Below, piece after piece: positions 17,506 through 25,279 of a DNA stretch of 64,000 nt; the stretch's first letter is position 1; every line of letters begins with the position of its first letter. Source of the stretch: G963663315 sp963663315. Lineage in GTDB: Bacteria; Pseudomonadota; Gammaproteobacteria; Arenicellales; Poriferihabitantaceae. The stretch is from the NCBI GenBank assembly GCA_963663315.1, contig OY760176.1:2170001-2234000 (forward strand). Direction: 5' to 3'. Under the pieces are notes generated by a model. That model was not told the origin of the DNA. It was given only the letters and a program-made list of their open reading frames with translations, and did no database searches. The position numbers and the translations under genes were made by a program.

Positions 17506-19575
17506 ATGCGTGATCCGAGATATGACATCCTTTTTGAGCCGGTTCAGATAGGTCCGGTTACGGCGAAAAATCGCTTCTATCAGGTGCCCCATTGCAATGG
17601 ATTGGGGTATCTGTCTCCGAAAGGTGAAGCCGCCTTTCGTGGCATCAAGGCCGAGGGCGGCTGGGCAGTGGTATCCAATCAGGAAACCGATATCCACCCG
17701 GCCTCTGATTCTTCTCCATATGTCGAAGCAAAGCTGTGGGACAGGGAGGACATGAAGCGACTGCGCTTGAGTGTCGATGCGATTCATCAGCATGATGCAC
17801 TGGCGGCAGTCGAACTCGGTTTCTATGGACACGCGGCACACAATGGGCAAAGCCGCCTGCCGGTGATGTCTGCATCGGAAATGATTATTGGCTCAATGGA
17901 CCCGATGCAACCTTACTGCATGGGCAAAAAAGACATCGCCAACGTGCGTCGCTGGCATAAAAGAGCCGCACTGCGTTGCAAACAGATCGGCTACGACATC
18001 GTTTATGTTTATGCCGCCCACGACATCGCCCTCCCCTTTCATTTTATCTCTCCAAAATACAATCGGCGCAGCGATGAATACGGAGGCAGCCTTGAAAACA
18101 GGGTTCGATTCCTGCGTGAGTTGCTCGAAGATACCAAGGATGCGGTCGGCGACAGCTGTGGAGTCGCCTTGCGCTTTGCGGTCGATGAACTGCTTGGCGA
18201 TACCGGGCTGGTATCCGGCGCCGAAGGGCGGGAAGTGGTGGAAATGCTGGCTGAGATTCCAGATATATGGGATGTCAACATCAGCAGATGGGCGAATGAC
18301 TCGCAATCCTCGCGATTTTCTGAAGAAGGGTTCCAGGAGGAATATATTCGATTCGTTAAACAAATGACCAGTAAACCGGTCGTGGGCGTGGGTAGATTCA
18401 CCTCGCCGGATGCCATGGTCTCACAGATAAAACGGGGGGTGCTCGATATGATTGGCGCCGCCCGTCCGTCAATTGCAGACCCGTTTTTGCCGAAAAAGAT
18501 CGAACAGGGCAGAATTGATGACATAAGGGAATGCATCGGATGCAATATCTGCATTGCCAGTGACAACACCATGATTCCGATCCGTTGTACCCAGAATCCG
18601 ACCTCGGGCGAAGAATATCGTCGTAACTGGCACCCGGAAACAATCAGCGCAAATTCCTCTTCTGATGCTGTATTGATTGTCGGCGCCGGACCAGCCGGTC
18701 TGGAAGCGGCGATGTCACTGGGCAGACGGGGTTGCCGGGTTGTGGTTGCCGATGCGGCCGACTCTCCGGGTGGCCGGGTGATAATGGAAAGCAGGTTGCC
18801 TGGGCTGTCTGCATGGAAACGGGTGGTTGATTACCGGCTGGGCCAGATAGAGAAACTGGATCAGGTTGATATCTTCCTGCAAAGCAGTCTGGACAAGGAA
18901 CAGGTACTGTCTTTCGCAAAAGAACTCGATATTCAGCGCATCGTCATCGCCACCGGTTCGAAATGGGATGATCAGGGCGTGGGGCGCAACCACTATCATC
19001 CGATTCCCCGGGATGAAGATGCGGTCGTACTGACTCCTGATGACATCATGGCGAACACACCGACAGCGGGGCATGTCGCAGTTTATGATGATGATCACTA
19101 TTACATGGGCAGCGCAATCGCCGAAGTGCTGACCATGACCAACGCAAAAGTGACTTTCATAACCCCCGCTGCAGATGTTGCTGCGTGGACGCATAATACC
19201 CTGGAGCAGGGCCGCATCGAATCCCGACTGCATAATCTGGGCGTGACCATCAAGGAGAAGTTCCAGCTCAGTTCAATACAGCGGGGAGCCGCGGTCATCG
19301 AACATGTTGTCAGCGGTCAAAGTCAGCGCCTCGATATCGAGGCACTGGTTATGGTGACCGCAAGATGCCCCCGGAACGGTTTGTTTTTTGATCTTGATCG
19401 CGATCCCGATGGTCTGGAGTCGGCAGGTATAAAATCAGTAACGCGAATCGGCGACTGTCTAGCCCCCTCAACCATTGCGGCAGCGGTATTCGAAGGCCAT
19501 CGCTATGCCCGGGAATTTGACCAGGACGTGGATATCGACGAAGTTTCTTATAAAAGGGAATATATTCAGGTCTGA
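17506..19575 (+). CDS. Trimethylamine/dimethylamine dehydrogenase-like iron-sulfur flavoprotein
   Basis: This 689-residue protein has an old-yellow-enzyme TIM barrel (about 1-370), a [4Fe-4S] motif CIGCNICIASDN...RC, and two NAD(P)/FAD Rossmann-like domains (VLIVGAGPAGLEAA near 390). It aligns with trimethylamine dehydrogenase almost without gaps. Cys30 in VPHC, the site of covalent 6-S-cysteinyl-FMN, is at the same number. Tyr169 and His172 (VYVYAAH) match, and W262/D265 correspond to W264/D267. The substrate cage differs: E60, E74, G105 and an Asp replace Tyr60, Ser74, Trp105 and Trp355 of TMADH. An N-demethylase for another amine is therefore likely. Electron acceptor (ETF) genes are not in the window. 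Confidence 0.85.
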   Translation: MRDPRYDILFEPVQIGPVTAKNRFYQVPHCNGLGYLSPKGEAAFRGIKAEGGWAVVSNQETDIHPASDSSPYVEAKLWDREDMKRLRLSVDAIHQHDALAAVELGFYGHAAHNGQSRLPVMSASEMIIGSMDPMQPYCMGKKDIANVRRWHKRAALRCKQIGYDIVYVYAAHDIALPFHFISPKYNRRSDEYGGSLENRVRFLRELLEDTKDAVGDSCGVALRFAVDELLGDTGLVSGAEGREVVEMLAEIPDIWDVNISRWANDSQSSRFSEEGFQEEYIRFVKQMTSKPVVGVGRFTSPDAMVSQIKRGVLDMIGAARPSIADPFLPKKIEQGRIDDIRECIGCNICIASDNTMIPIRCTQNPTSGEEYRRNWHPETISANSSSDAVLIVGAGPAGLEAAMSLGRRGCRVVVADAADSPGGRVIMESRLPGLSAWKRVVDYRLGQIEKLDQVDIFLQSSLDKEQVLSFAKELDIQRIVIATGSKWDDQGVGRNHYHPIPRDEDAVVLTPDDIMANTPTAGHVAVYDDDHYYMGSAIAEVLTMTNAKVTFITPAADVAAWTHNTLEQGRIESRLHNLGVTIKEKFQLSSIQRGAAVIEHVVSGQSQRLDIEALVMVTARCPRNGLFFDLDRDPDGLESAGIKSVTRIGDCLAPSTIAAAVFEGHRYAREFDQDVDIDEVSYKREYIQV

Positions 19576-19600
19576 TCGCCGGTTTTGCGTGAAGGCAAAT

Positions 19601-20239
19601 TCAGCGATCGGGGGAAAGGGAGCATTGCCCACGGTCCGGGTTCGGTTCGACTTCGGTCAGTTTGAGGATCTGTTTCAATTGACTGGCGCCCCCTGTGTAC
19701 TGACCGTCGATCCAAATCTGTGGCACGGTGACCGGGGTTTTGGGGCCGATGATCGGTTTTACCCTTGCCAGCATTTCATACAGTGAGCGAGGCTCTTTCA
19801 CGACGTCATGGTACTGGTAATCAAGCTGCGCCTGTTCCAGGTATTCCTTGGCGCGAACACAATGGGGGCAGGATGCCTTGCCAAAGATGTGATTGCCCTG
19901 CATCTTCGTCCCGCCGACGGCTTGCTCGATCACGGCCTGGGTCAATACTCCCCGGTTGAGTGCGGCGCCCTGGGAAACCAGTTTGCCATCTACCAGTACA
20001 ATCGGGGCATGCCAGCCACCTTTGGGCAGGGGTTTCCACCATTCACTGAGCCAGTCGCGCATTTCAAGCTCCACATTGATCTCACTCAAATCGGAATCAA
20101 TACAGTCCTGTATGATGTCTTTGGTCAGTGAACATTCTCCGCAGGGAATACTGACCTTGAATGGCCCCCAGGCGCCCGCCCAACGAAACACGGTAATATT
20201 CACCGGGGTATTTACGGGGGTACCGACTTGCTTTGTCAT
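19601..20239 (-). CDS. Two-domain thioredoxin/glutaredoxin-like protein
   Basis: This 212-residue protein has two CxxC centres. The C-terminal half (about 113-195) is a glutaredoxin: CPHC at 124-127, the cis-Pro segment TVPQIWIDGQYTGGASQL, and the GG motif. The N-terminal half (about 13-108) has C33-G-E-C36 and a segment HAPIVLVDGKLVSQGAALNRG that resembles the cis-Pro region of a second thioredoxin-like fold. The protein is probably a cytoplasmic thiol-disulfide reductase. It starts at ATG 20239 with GGAG about 10 bases upstream. It lies last in the minus-strand run that includes hyuA-like and fcc genes, and converges with the TMADH-like gene 25 bases away. Confidence 0.75.
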   Translation of the reverse strand: MTKQVGTPVNTPVNITVFRWAGAWGPFKVSIPCGECSLTKDIIQDCIDSDLSEINVELEMRDWLSEWWKPLPKGGWHAPIVLVDGKLVSQGAALNRGVLTQAVIEQAVGGTKMQGNHIFGKASCPHCVRAKEYLEQAQLDYQYHDVVKEPRSLYEMLARVKPIIGPKTPVTVPQIWIDGQYTGGASQLKQILKLTEVEPNPDRGQCSLSPDR

Positions 20240-20256
20240 GGTTAAAACTCCAATTG

Positions 20257-20284
20257 TTTACAGGGTATGTAGTACAAGTATAAT
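20257..20284 (+). promoter_or_regulatory. Promoter-like TTTACA-N16-TATAAT, antisense to hyuA-like gene
   Basis: On the plus strand, TTTACA (20257-20262) and a perfect TATAAT (20279-20284) are separated by 16 bases, a good sigma70 match. The downstream DNA is the 3' end of the minus-strand hydantoinase-like gene, so any transcript would be antisense. It may be a chance AT-rich match in the 64-base gap. Confidence 0.3.
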
Positions 20285-20303
20285 ACCTGATCCGCACCGG
20301 GAA

Positions 20304-22313
20304 TTACTGCATCAGGCAATTCGGGCGTCCGGAGGCGATGGCTGTGATCCTGGTGCTGACAAACAGCTCGCCATCAATGTCGTGCCTGATATGATTTGCG
20401 TCCTGCCGGATTCTGGTTTCAATTGAGGTCGCCCCTGCTGCTACGGCCATGCTGTATGCTTCCAGCTTGGCGATTTTTGTGGCTTCCTCGATAGCCAGTT
20501 CGAGATTCTCGAACCGGATCGGTTGATCCTTGTGGAACAGGTAAAACACGCCAAATTGAGGCTGGGCAACGGTCACATGAGAGATCTGCACGACGGCGCC
20601 GAGCACCGCACCAATGGCATTGGCTGTCTCGGCATTTTCAGGTAAATGCAGGGGAACATTGAGCTGTCTCGCCACGTCAGGGAAATAATCCGCCGCTGGC
20701 CCGCCCACGGCGACAATCGGATATTCCTTTGCAAACTCAAGTTTGAACAGTGGCCTCACTTTTCCTGACCGGCCCTGCCCAAGTACGATATCGGCCAGCA
20801 GCCGGGTCAGATTTTGTGATTGCGAATCCGCCAGTTTGCCATGCTGGTTGAGACCTGCCTCGATCAGTTTCTGGCTGATTTTACTGGTCACCAGATGGAA
20901 CACTTCCTGACAGGGCGAAATCGCATCACCGTCCTGCCAGTTGCCATAACCATACAGGTGGCGCATCTGTCTGGCCCATATCTTCGCCCCGAGCTGAGCT
21001 GCCCGATTATCCCAGTGATCGCTCATTCCGAGCACATGGGTTGCATCTGATGGGGTAAATCCACTGTAAATAACCAGCCCCATGCGCTCCATTCTGGCAA
21101 TCGCCCGGAGCATCCCCCGATTACTGTCGGCCAGCATTTCAAGTTCTATCGGCCCTTGCTGCAACATCTCCCAGGTTTGTTGCTCGAGTTCACTTAACTG
21201 ACGCAGCAGTACTTCGTTTTTTTGCAGTGGCAGGGCAAATTTGTTGTTTCTTGGACTTGGCGAACCGCTTGCCTGTCGCTCGATGGCTGACATTACATCC
21301 GGGAACTGGTAAGCCAACAGACTCATCGGGACAACTCTTCGTCCGGAAATATTCAATCCGGATTTGAATCCGAGTTCGCTATCCCCACCCAGGCCAATCG
21401 AAAACACCCGGATGGCTTCGACCATCGGCTGCCAGGCGCCGATTCTTGCGCCATCTTCACATAGCTCCGGTTGACCATCAGTGACGATGGCTATATCGGT
21501 TGTGGTTCCGCCCATATCGACGACAATGGCATTTTTCTGCCCGCTCAGGGCGCAGGCTCCAATCACGCTGGCTGCAGGTCCGGAAAGGACAGTGGCAACC
21601 GGTTGCAAGCGGGCAGTCTGTGCGTTGACCAGTGAGCCATCTCCTTTCACAATCATCAATGGTGCGTCAATACACTTTTCATTCAGTATGGTTTCCACCG
21701 AATCAATCAACAATTGAATATACAGAATCATCCGGGCATTGAGGGCAGCGGTCAGTGCCCTTCTCGGTGCGCCCAGATTTGAAGCCAGTTCATGGCCGCA
21801 GACGGCGGGTTTATCGGTCAGTTCATGAACCAGGTCACGAAGCTGTTTTTCATGGGCGGAGTTGCGAATCCCGAACATGCCTGATATCGCGAACGCGGAC
21901 ACCCTGTCATTCTGTTCCAGAATCCTGTTTCTGGCAAATTCGATATCCAGTGGTTTCAACTCCTCACCGATTGCGCCATGGCCACCATCAATCAGGGAAA
22001 TCAGATCCCGGTCGATTATTTCTGTCAGTCCGCTTTTGTCTACCTGGGCCTGGTTGTAGCCCGGCAACAAGACTCCAACCGGCGCCCCGCGCCCCTCAAC
22101 GACCGAGTTCGTGGATAAAGTGGTGGAAAGCGCAACGAGATTGACTTCTGCAATACAGGATGGCGGCAAATTCGAAATCGCGTTGCCGATACCGATGGTC
22201 AGATCGAAACTGGTCGTCAGGCTTTTGTTCCATGCAATTACAGCCTGATTTTCATCCACGATCACCGCGTCAGTATAGGTGCCTCCGGTATCAATCCCGA
22301 GTTGATATGCCAT
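20304..22313 (-). CDS. Hydantoinase/oxoprolinase family protein, HyuA-like
   Basis: This 669-residue protein has the acetate/sugar-kinase-like fold of the hydantoinase A/5-oxoprolinase family. The phosphate-1 loop is LGIDTGGTYTDAVIVD at the N-terminus, the phosphate-2 loop is VVDMGGTTTDIAIVTDG near residue 267, and VAVGGPAADYFPDVA lies near 545. Members cleave cyclic amides such as hydantoins or 5-oxoproline with ATP. Canonical enzymes work with a HyuB partner subunit, and no HyuB gene is adjacent. Some relatives of this architecture occur alone and are uncharacterised. Gene neighbours are the glutaredoxin-like gene (downstream) and fccB (upstream, separated by a terminator), so it probably has its own promoter. 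Confidence 0.8.
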   Translation of the reverse strand: MAYQLGIDTGGTYTDAVIVDENQAVIAWNKSLTTSFDLTIGIGNAISNLPPSCIAEVNLVALSTTLSTNSVVEGRGAPVGVLLPGYNQAQVDKSGLTEIIDRDLISLIDGGHGAIGEELKPLDIEFARNRILEQNDRVSAFAISGMFGIRNSAHEKQLRDLVHELTDKPAVCGHELASNLGAPRRALTAALNARMILYIQLLIDSVETILNEKCIDAPLMIVKGDGSLVNAQTARLQPVATVLSGPAASVIGACALSGQKNAIVVDMGGTTTDIAIVTDGQPELCEDGARIGAWQPMVEAIRVFSIGLGGDSELGFKSGLNISGRRVVPMSLLAYQFPDVMSAIERQASGSPSPRNNKFALPLQKNEVLLRQLSELEQQTWEMLQQGPIELEMLADSNRGMLRAIARMERMGLVIYSGFTPSDATHVLGMSDHWDNRAAQLGAKIWARQMRHLYGYGNWQDGDAISPCQEVFHLVTSKISQKLIEAGLNQHGKLADSQSQNLTRLLADIVLGQGRSGKVRPLFKLEFAKEYPIVAVGGPAADYFPDVARQLNVPLHLPENAETANAIGAVLGAVVQISHVTVAQPQFGVFYLFHKDQPIRFENLELAIEEATKIAKLEAYSMAVAAGATSIETRIRQDANHIRHDIDGELFVSTRITAIASGRPNCLMQ

Positions 22314-22424
22314 AACAGTTACAATGAGAAATAAATCGGGCCGGGCAATGCCGCTGTGAAATTGGCCATGCCCGACCTGTCCCGCTGCGCGATGCAGCAG
22401 CCCGGGTCACGGTCAGCCTGGAGC

Positions 22425-22453
22425 AAAAGGGCGCGGGACCGATGACCGCGCCC
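22425..22453 (-). terminator. Rho-independent terminator after fccB
   Basis: Read on the minus strand, GGGCGCGG (22453-22446) and CCGCGCCC (22436-22429) form an 8-bp GC stem around a 9-base loop, followed by TTTT. It lies 15 bases beyond the fccB stop and would end the 4Fe-4S/fccA/fccB transcript before the hyuA-like gene. Confidence 0.75.
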
Positions 22454-22467
22454 GATTTTATACCGGA

Positions 22468-23733
22468 TCAGCCGAACATGTCAGCAGAAATACCTTCATA
22501 CCAGCCAAGGGACTCCTCGTAAGTCGCCTTGCGCAACTCGGCGGTCTCACCCACCTGTGAGATAAACCCTTCTATCTTCGCGATTTTCTCATCAGTCGCA
22601 TTATAGGTGGCGCCGACCTTGATGCCGTCGTCGGTCTCGATAAGCGACCAACAGGTATTGGAAAACCGGGCCGGAAAGACATCCGACCCGCTCAGGGCGC
22701 CCCGCACCACCATGGCGCAGACCTTGGCCTGACTGTTGGCCGAAAAGCCGGATTTGGGCATATCACCCTGCTGCGCGGCGTCACCCAGCACGTGGATATT
22801 TTCATCCATCCGACTCTGCATCGTGTGTGGGACAACGGGTGCCCAGCCAGCATCGTTGGTAATCCCCGCAACTTCGGCGATACGCCCCGCCTTTTGGGCC
22901 GGAATAACGTTGCACACGTCCACTTTGGTGGCCTCACCGTCGATCACGACTTCCATTGAGTCAGGCCGCACCTCAATCTGTTGGGCGCCGAATTCCGGCC
23001 AGATTCGTTCGACCATGCCTGGATAATGGCGTTCCCATCCATCCTCGAAAAGGGCTTGTTTGGAAAACTTCTGCTTCGGATCAACGATCAGAATTTTTGC
23101 CGTTGGATTCTTTTGCTTCAACACATGGGCTACCATTGAGATCCGTTCATAGGGTCCCGGCGGGCAGCGAAACGGGTTCGGCGGCGCTACCATGCAGTAG
23201 GTACCACCCGCTGGCATCGCTTCGACCTGCGCTTTCAGGAGTTGTGTCTGCGACCCGGCTTTGTAGGCATGCGGCATCAGATTCTGTCGAGACTGGTCCC
23301 AGCCCGACACGGATCCGGGTTTGAAATCTATCCCCGGAGACAGCACCAGCCGGTCGTAGGAAAGGCTGCCGCCGCCGGCGAGTGCAACGGTGCGGGCATT
23401 GGGGTCGACACCCACGGCCCAGTCATGCACGACGTTGATTCCATAAGCGCTCGCCAGGGCGCCATAGCTGTGCCCGATCGAATCAAAGTCACGAAAGCCC
23501 CCGATATAGAGATTCGAGAAAAAACAGGAATAATAAGCTTTGGAGGAATCGATCAGGGTCACGTCGATCGAACCCTTGGAATCCCTGGCGATATAGCGTG
23601 CCGCCGTCGCACCACCAGCGCCGCCGCCGATCACGACTACACGCGGTCGACTCTGACCCAGTACCGCTGGCGCCGATAGCGCTGCCGAAACAGTGACGGC
23701 CGTGGTAAGAAGTTGTCTTCTGTTCAATTTCAT
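22468..23733 (-). CDS. fccB: Flavocytochrome c sulfide dehydrogenase, flavoprotein subunit
   Basis: This 421-residue FAD protein belongs to the FccB/SoxF family, which oxidises sulfide in the periplasm and passes electrons to the FccA cytochrome. The N-terminus has a Tat-type signal (KLNRRQLLTTA, then a hydrophobic stretch ending APAVLG). The FAD-binding motif VVVIGGGAGGATAARYIA follows at about residue 31. The two redox Cys of the family appear in FRCPPGPYERI (near 190) and SNTCWSLIE (near 355). The C-terminal domain is complete. fccA lies 17 bases upstream on the same strand, and a strong terminator follows. Confidence 0.9.
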   Translation of the reverse strand: MKLNRRQLLTTAVTVSAALSAPAVLGQSRPRVVVIGGGAGGATAARYIARDSKGSIDVTLIDSSKAYYSCFFSNLYIGGFRDFDSIGHSYGALASAYGINVVHDWAVGVDPNARTVALAGGGSLSYDRLVLSPGIDFKPGSVSGWDQSRQNLMPHAYKAGSQTQLLKAQVEAMPAGGTYCMVAPPNPFRCPPGPYERISMVAHVLKQKNPTAKILIVDPKQKFSKQALFEDGWERHYPGMVERIWPEFGAQQIEVRPDSMEVVIDGEATKVDVCNVIPAQKAGRIAEVAGITNDAGWAPVVPHTMQSRMDENIHVLGDAAQQGDMPKSGFSANSQAKVCAMVVRGALSGSDVFPARFSNTCWSLIETDDGIKVGATYNATDEKIAKIEGFISQVGETAELRKATYEESLGWYEGISADMFG

Positions 23734-23750
23734 GTTTTCCTCCTTCGGAA

Positions 23751-24491
23751 TTACGGTTGGTTATTCAGATTCCGGAAATACGCGGCTAATGAGGCAATCT
23801 CTTCGTCAGACAATCGGGTAGCGATCATCTGCATGGTCGGATGGACACGTTTCCCGTTTTTGTATGCCTGCAAGGTTATCACGAAATCATCCACCGGCCA
23901 ACTTGTGATGGAGGGAATCCCTGCATCCACTCCGTCGCTTCGGTGGCAGGTTGTGCACTCACTCGCCAGGTAGGCGCCGTATTGCGGATCTCCCTGGGCT
24001 AACAGAATCTTCGGGTCGAGGCCGTATTGGGCCGGTGTCGTGGTTGGTTGTGCCGCGGGAACATCGGCCAGAGAACCAGAGAAGGTGCGCAGCCAGGACA
24101 GCAGATCCGACCGATCATCGGCTGCCTGCATACCATCGAAACTCATTCGTGTCCGCGGCACCGTGGTTGCCGGACTTGCCAGAAAGGCATCCAGTGTCTG
24201 CTCGGTCCAGACCAGACCATTCGATCCCGCATCCTTGAGCGCGCGGGAATATTGAAAATCCTTGACCGAACCAGCCCGGCGGCCGAAGATTCCGTTCAAA
24301 TGCGGTCCGACCCGGTGCTCGGCGCCTTGACCTGCCTGATGGCAACGTTTGCATTGCTGGTAGAGTTCAGCCCCGTGCTTTGCATCTGCGCCCCATGCGC
24401 CCACTGCCGTGAACGCGATCAGCGGCGCCACCAACAGGATACTGCAACGTATCCAGTTTTGATGTCTGAAAACGATGAATTCAGTCGCCAA
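23751..24491 (-). CDS. fccA: Diheme cytochrome c, sulfide dehydrogenase cytochrome subunit
   Basis: This protein of about 246 residues has two heme-attachment motifs: CKRCH in the first domain (class I-like, with VGPHLNGIFGRRAGSV) and CTTCH in the second, which ends in RLSDEEIASLAAYFRNL. The hydrophobic stretch CSILLVAPLIAFTAVGAWGA directly before the first mature residues is a Sec signal. The start is uncertain because no ATG or GTG precedes the signal at a sensible distance. TTG 24491, which overlaps the upstream 4Fe-4S gene by 11 bases, gives a normal signal-peptide length. ATG 24539 would add 16 unlikely residues. Location directly before fccB supports the role as its electron acceptor. 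Confidence 0.85.
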   Translation of the reverse strand: MATEFIVFRHQNWIRCSILLVAPLIAFTAVGAWGADAKHGAELYQQCKRCHQAGQGAEHRVGPHLNGIFGRRAGSVKDFQYSRALKDAGSNGLVWTEQTLDAFLASPATTVPRTRMSFDGMQAADDRSDLLSWLRTFSGSLADVPAAQPTTTPAQYGLDPKILLAQGDPQYGAYLASECTTCHRSDGVDAGIPSITSWPVDDFVITLQAYKNGKRVHPTMQMIATRLSDEEIASLAAYFRNLNNQP

Positions 24492-25176
24492 ACCGAGCCG
24501 CAATACTGGAATAAAAAGCCGCCATATGAAACCTGGCATGATCAGGCTGATACCGAAATCGCAATCCTTCAGGGCAGGCCAGTCTGGCTGCACAGCCCTG
24601 GGTTAAACATGAATTTCGCGGATCCCCCCTGAGGTAGCCGTAACATCGTTCGACGTCATAATACTGTCCGGTAAACGCATCGACCGGACAACTGCTTAAA
24701 CACGGTTGATCCGGACACCTTGCACATATATCCTGATCCGCTTCGACCTTGACCATGCCATCTGGCACGGTCGGGAAAGCGACCGCAAATCGATAGGCAT
24801 GCCAAAGACCGTATTGCGGATGAATCAGCATTCCAAGTCTTGAAGAGCGAAGCGATTCCGATTTCTTCGCCCATTGCAAAAACGGCTGGTACGGCGGCTC
24901 ACCAAACGGAAACAATGCCAGACCGCCGAACAAGTCTGCGATTTGATTACCGATTCTCTCGCTCCAGCGATTCAACGGTTCCGGGTTTCCGTCAAGGTAC
25001 TCATCAGAAGCAGAGAAACATTCCCACAAAGAGGATCCCGCATTGCCAAACAAAATCAGCGATTGTGCGGCATCGACTCCGATGTCAGGCACTTTGTCCT
25101 CGACAGCGACGGCAAAACCGCCGCGCGCAACCAGCCCGTATTGGCTGGCGCAATTTAAAATTTTATCGAGCATCAT
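24481..25176 (-). CDS. 4Fe-4S ferredoxin-domain protein (QueG-like C-terminal region)
   Basis: This 231-residue cytoplasmic protein has a cysteine-rich C-terminal half. The first motif, CARCPDQPCLSSCPVDAF near residue 152, is a ferredoxin-type cluster site. CYGYL, SCLTQGC and ACPEG follow, resembling the second cluster of the QueG/reductive-dehalogenase ferredoxin domain. The N-terminal half, with VPDIGVDAAQSLILFGNAGSSLW, resembles the small-molecule-binding part of the same families but lacks a cobalamin domain. It is the first gene of the minus-strand run with fccA and fccB. A link to sulfide oxidation is only positional. ATG ATG at 25176 is taken as the start. Confidence 0.65.
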   Translation of the reverse strand: MMLDKILNCASQYGLVARGGFAVAVEDKVPDIGVDAAQSLILFGNAGSSLWECFSASDEYLDGNPEPLNRWSERIGNQIADLFGGLALFPFGEPPYQPFLQWAKKSESLRSSRLGMLIHPQYGLWHAYRFAVAFPTVPDGMVKVEADQDICARCPDQPCLSSCPVDAFTGQYYDVERCYGYLRGDPRNSCLTQGCAARLACPEGLRFRYQPDHARFHMAAFYSSIAARFGD

Positions 25177-25220
25177 GGCAAGCTTGATGTTAGTATCGGA
25201 TTGCTTCCTGAGAAATCATG

Positions 25221-25230
25221 GTTGTACAAC
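25221..25230. promoter_or_regulatory. Palindrome GTTGTACAAC in the divergent tmpA promoter region
   Basis: A perfect 10-bp palindrome lies in the 103-base gap between the minus-strand 4Fe-4S gene and plus-strand tmpA. Partly symmetric flanks (ATG on the left, CAT on the right) extend it. Position and symmetry suit a dimeric regulator such as a GntR-type protein. No regulator gene is adjacent. Confidence 0.3.
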
Positions 25231-25279
25231 ACATTACCAGAAAATCGACCGTAAAAACACCTGGAGTTTTGAACAAGAC

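Noticed and set aside
22340..22376. Second hairpin upstream of the HyuA-like gene
   Set aside because: The stem has a two-base mismatch and no T-run; it does not qualify as a terminator or a known riboswitch.
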